6,419 bases of DNA from positions 1 to 6,419 of the forward strand of contig CAADUV010000365.1 in NCBI GenBank assembly GCA_900752305.1, in the 5' to 3' direction. Numbering within the stretch: position 1 is the first letter of the stretch; the number at the start of each line of letters is the position of its first letter. Shown in pieces: positions 4,608 through 6,419 of this stretch. The notes below the pieces were generated by a model. It was not told where the DNA came from and did no database searches. It saw nothing but the letters and a program-made list of their open reading frames with translations. The translations under genes were made by a program, and so were the position numbers. This DNA is from an uncultured Oscillospiraceae bacterium. Its GTDB lineage: Bacteria > Bacillota > Clostridia > Oscillospirales > Oscillospiraceae.

Positions 4608-5066
4608 ATGAAACACCTCTCTCTTCCCAGAAAAATCCTGCTGGTGCTGGCCATCCTGCTGGTGCTCTACCTCATCCCCTGCGTGTATGTCAGCGCCGAA
4701 CTGAACCGAATCGTCCATGACAGCTACCGCTCCTTTGGCAAACAAAATAACCACACCCAAGTCATCTCCAACCAGTGGTTCGCACGTCTGAACTGCCATG
4801 AGCCGGATCACTCCAGTGTTGCGGCAAAGGAGACCTTTCGCACCACATTCCCGCTGACCGTTCTCTGGCCTGGCGGTGGGAAATCGGTATACTGGTACTC
4901 CTATGAGTCCCTAGACGCCAAAGGCTCCCTTATGACTGGTACATGGGACAGCGGCGTCCTCATTAGTTACAGCTTCCAAAACGGCTCCCTGCACATCACC
5001 GATGTGTTCAACCCGATCGATGGGTTATATCATTCCATTTTCATCGAACATATTTACTCCAACTGA
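4608..5066 (+). CDS. Uncharacterised membrane-anchored or exported protein, 152 residues
   Basis: I do not recognise a family. The N-terminus (KHLSLPRK) is basic and followed by a strong hydrophobic segment at about 10-29 (ILLVLAILLVLYLIPCVYVS). This is either an uncleaved anchor or a signal peptide with a possible cleavage after V28-S29-A30. The remaining 120 residues should face the outside. They are rich in Ser, Tyr, Trp and His with alternating hydrophobic residues (SVYWYSYESL, GVLISYSFQNGSLHI), suggesting a small beta-rich domain. Two cysteines, C25 and C63, are far apart and the first lies in the membrane segment. GGAGG lies 7 nt before the ATG. The gene has its own promoter, is preceded by an inverted repeat, and faces the oppBC operon at a shared hairpin. 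By eye its base composition is less GC-rich than the flanking transport genes, which may point to a different origin. Confidence 0.82.
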   Translation: MKHLSLPRKILLVLAILLVLYLIPCVYVSAELNRIVHDSYRSFGKQNNHTQVISNQWFARLNCHEPDHSSVAAKETFRTTFPLTVLWPGGGKSVYWYSYESLDAKGSLMTGTWDSGVLISYSFQNGSLHITDVFNPIDGLYHSIFIEHIYSN

Positions 5067-5067
5067 C

Positions 5068-5100
5068 ATCAACCCCCGAAACATGGTTTCGGGGGTTGAT
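5068..5100. terminator. Shared hairpin between convergent genes
   Basis: ATCAACCCCCGAAAC (5068-5082) and GTTTCGGGGGTTGAT (5086-5100) form a perfect 15-bp stem with a 3-nt loop. It lies 1 nt after the plus-strand stop codon and 4 nt beyond the oppC stop codon on the minus strand. Neither side has a T-run, so it is an atypical but probably bidirectional terminator or a transcript-end stabiliser. Confidence 0.7.
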
Positions 5101-5104
5101 TACG

Positions 5105-5992
5105 TTATAGATTGCTCTCCTTCCGGCTGGCCTGCCTGCGCAGATAGTTGCCCAGATTGGTCACGCAGAGCAGGACGGCGATGAGGAATGCGCCGGGGAG
5201 GAGGATGACCCACCAAGCGCCGGACAGAAGGGCCTTTTCCGCCAGGGACAGCATACTCCCCCAGGAGATGACCTCCAGCGGCAGACCCAGCCCCAAAAAG
5301 CTCAAGGTGGATTCCGCCACGATGGCCCCCCGCAGGTTCATGACCACCATGAAGAGGATGGCGGAGAAGAAGTTGGGGAACAGGTGCCGCACCAGCACGT
5401 GGAAGAACCCGCCGCCCATGGCGCGGGCGGCCAGGACGTACTCGCTGTGCCGGAGCTGACGCACCTCGGTGCGGACGATCTTGGCGATGCCCGCCCAGCT
5501 GGTCAGGCCGATGGTCACCGAGATGCTCACGGCGTTGGCCTGCCCCAAGATGGCCTGCAAAAAGACGATGAGGAGCAGGTTGGGCACGCTGAGGAACAGT
5601 TCCGTCAGCCGCATGAGCAGGGTGTCCAGCCACTGGGGCGCCAGACCGCTGACTGTGCCATAGACGGTGGCCACGGCAGTGGAGAGCAGGGTAGCCAGAA
5701 CGCCGATGGTCAGGGAGATGCGCCCGCCGTACCAGATGCCGGAAAATAAATCCCGCCCCAGGGCGTCGGTGCCGAAGAAGAAGGTGCCGTTGGGGGCTTC
5801 GCTGCAATGGGCTAAGTCCAGATAGGTGGGGTCGTGGGTCATGAGCAGGTCACAGGCTAAACAGCCCAGGACGATGACCGCCAGCACCGCCAGGGACACC
5901 CAGGGGAACCCGTCCAGCCGGTGCCGTTTGGGGGCTTCCCGTGGGGGCAGTTCCCGGGTGCCCACCAGGGTAAACCGCTCCGCGTCTGTCAT
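5105..5992 (-). CDS. oppC: ABC transporter permease, OppC/DppC family
   Basis: Second permease of a peptide/nickel-type ABC importer; it pairs with the OppB-like subunit to form the membrane channel. The 295-residue product is full length. A cytosolic N-terminus leads to the first membrane segment at about 31-51. The OppC N-terminal signature GTDALGRDLFSGIWYGGR (74-91) follows. Further membrane segments lie at about 95-115, 133-152, 156-174, 208-230 and 258-280. The ATPase-contacting EAA loop is at 184-207 (EYVLAARAMGGG then RHLFPN), and FLGLGLP (232-238) and SWGSML (243-248) are family motifs. The start at 5992 shares ATGA with the oppB stop and has GGGGAGG about 10 nt upstream inside oppB; a longer start at 6082 lies within oppB. 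The substrate (oligopeptide, dipeptide or nickel) cannot be told from the permease. No ATPase gene follows, since the operon ends here. Confidence 0.95.
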   Translation of the reverse strand: MTDAERFTLVGTRELPPREAPKRHRLDGFPWVSLAVLAVIVLGCLACDLLMTHDPTYLDLAHCSEAPNGTFFFGTDALGRDLFSGIWYGGRISLTIGVLATLLSTAVATVYGTVSGLAPQWLDTLLMRLTELFLSVPNLLLIVFLQAILGQANAVSISVTIGLTSWAGIAKIVRTEVRQLRHSEYVLAARAMGGGFFHVLVRHLFPNFFSAILFMVVMNLRGAIVAESTLSFLGLGLPLEVISWGSMLSLAEKALLSGAWWVILLPGAFLIAVLLCVTNLGNYLRRQASRKESNL

Positions 5993-6419
5993 AGCGCCGT
6001 CACCTCCCCGTACTCCAACTGCTCCTGCCCCCGTACCCGGGGGTCGATGCGCTCGTTCAAAATCTGCGCCAGGATGCTGCAAAAGATGACTACCACGCCG
6101 GTGAGCATACAGACCACCATGAGCAGGTTATAGTCATGGCAGCGGGCACTCTCGTAGGACAGGGTGCCAATGCCGGGATAGGAAAAGACCATTTCGATGA
6201 TGTAGGTACCCCCCAGGATGTGGGGGACGGAGATGGCCATAAGGTTGAAATAGGTGGGCAGGGTGTTGCGCAGGCAGTGGCGGAACAAGATCTGCCCCCG
6301 AGACAGCCCCTTCGCCTTGGCCAACAGCACGTAGTCCGCCCGCACCTCCTCCAAAATCTTGTTGCGGATGAGGTAGGCGGAGTACCACAGGGGACTGAGG
6401 ACGAGGACCGCCATAGGGG
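5989..6419 (-). CDS. oppB: ABC transporter permease, OppB/DppB family, C-terminal part (start outside window)
   Basis: First permease of the same importer. Only the last 142 residues are visible; the reading frame is open to the window edge, so the ATG at 6414 is internal. A full family member has about 310-330 residues. Visible family marks in order are SAYLIRNKILEEVRADYV, the EAA loop (DYVLLAKAKGLS then FRHCLRN), the signature ETVF-like IEMVFSYPGIG, an aspartate-tyrosine in CHDYNLL, a final membrane segment (LLMVVCMLTGVVVIFCSIL), and the closing NERIDPRVR, all typical of OppB-type permeases. The tail QLEYGEVTAL extends slightly beyond the usual end, and its codons carry the oppC ribosome binding site. 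The 4-nt overlap with oppC implies coupled translation and a 1:1 ratio of the two subunits. Confidence 0.94.
   Translation of the reverse strand, partial: PMAVLVLSPLWYSAYLIRNKILEEVRADYVLLAKAKGLSRGQILFRHCLRNTLPTYFNLMAISVPHILGGTYIIEMVFSYPGIGTLSYESARCHDYNLLMVVCMLTGVVVIFCSILAQILNERIDPRVRGQEQLEYGEVTAL

Noticed and set aside
5384..5749. A 121-residue plus-strand open frame opposite oppC
   Set aside because: Gln/Gly/His-rich shadow of oppC; oppC matches its family over the full length.
1..6419. CRISPR arrays, insertion sequences, tRNA or rRNA genes
   Set aside because: No spaced direct repeats, transposase-like frames, terminal inverted repeats or cloverleaf-like sequences were seen on either strand.

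Overview
The window looks like chromosomal DNA of a GC-rich, low-oxygen Firmicute, most likely an Oscillospiraceae-type Clostridia. This is inferred from strong AAGGAGG-type ribosome binding sites, a Gram-positive style lipoprotein signal, sigma-A-like promoters, and the families present (CBS-containing MgtE, ComF, secreted NRCH-type nuclease, DUF1287 lipoprotein). No phage, transposon, CRISPR or RNA gene is visible.

Left part, minus strand (1-3386). Transcription runs right to left. A promoter at 3358-3386 drives a 138-residue protein of unknown function. Its end overlaps by 14 nt the start of a secreted DNA/RNA non-specific endonuclease. A strong hairpin follows. A second unit then starts from its own promoter at 1845-1874: the magnesium transporter gene mgtE, followed 12 nt later by a ComF-family gene that leaves the window at position 1 and is only half visible.

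Middle part, plus strand (3413-5100). Divergent from the 138-residue gene is a lipoprotein of the DUF1287 family (probable cysteine-peptidase-like fold). Next come two single-gene units with their own promoters and terminators: a 75-residue protein and a 152-residue membrane-anchored protein, neither recognised. A palindromic element covers the -35 region of the last promoter.

Right part, minus strand (5105-6419). The end of an oligopeptide/nickel-type ABC importer operon: OppB-like permease (start outside the window) and OppC-like permease, overlapping by ATGA. The operon ends after oppC at a 15-bp hairpin shared with the convergent 152-residue gene, so its binding protein and ATPases must lie upstream or elsewhere.

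The most unusual point is the 138-residue protein. By eye its sequence lines up with dihydrofolate reductase from end to end, but the cofactor-binding residues appear lost. That suggests a DHFR-fold protein with another role, translated together with an exported nuclease. The rest is mostly ordinary housekeeping and transport gene content.
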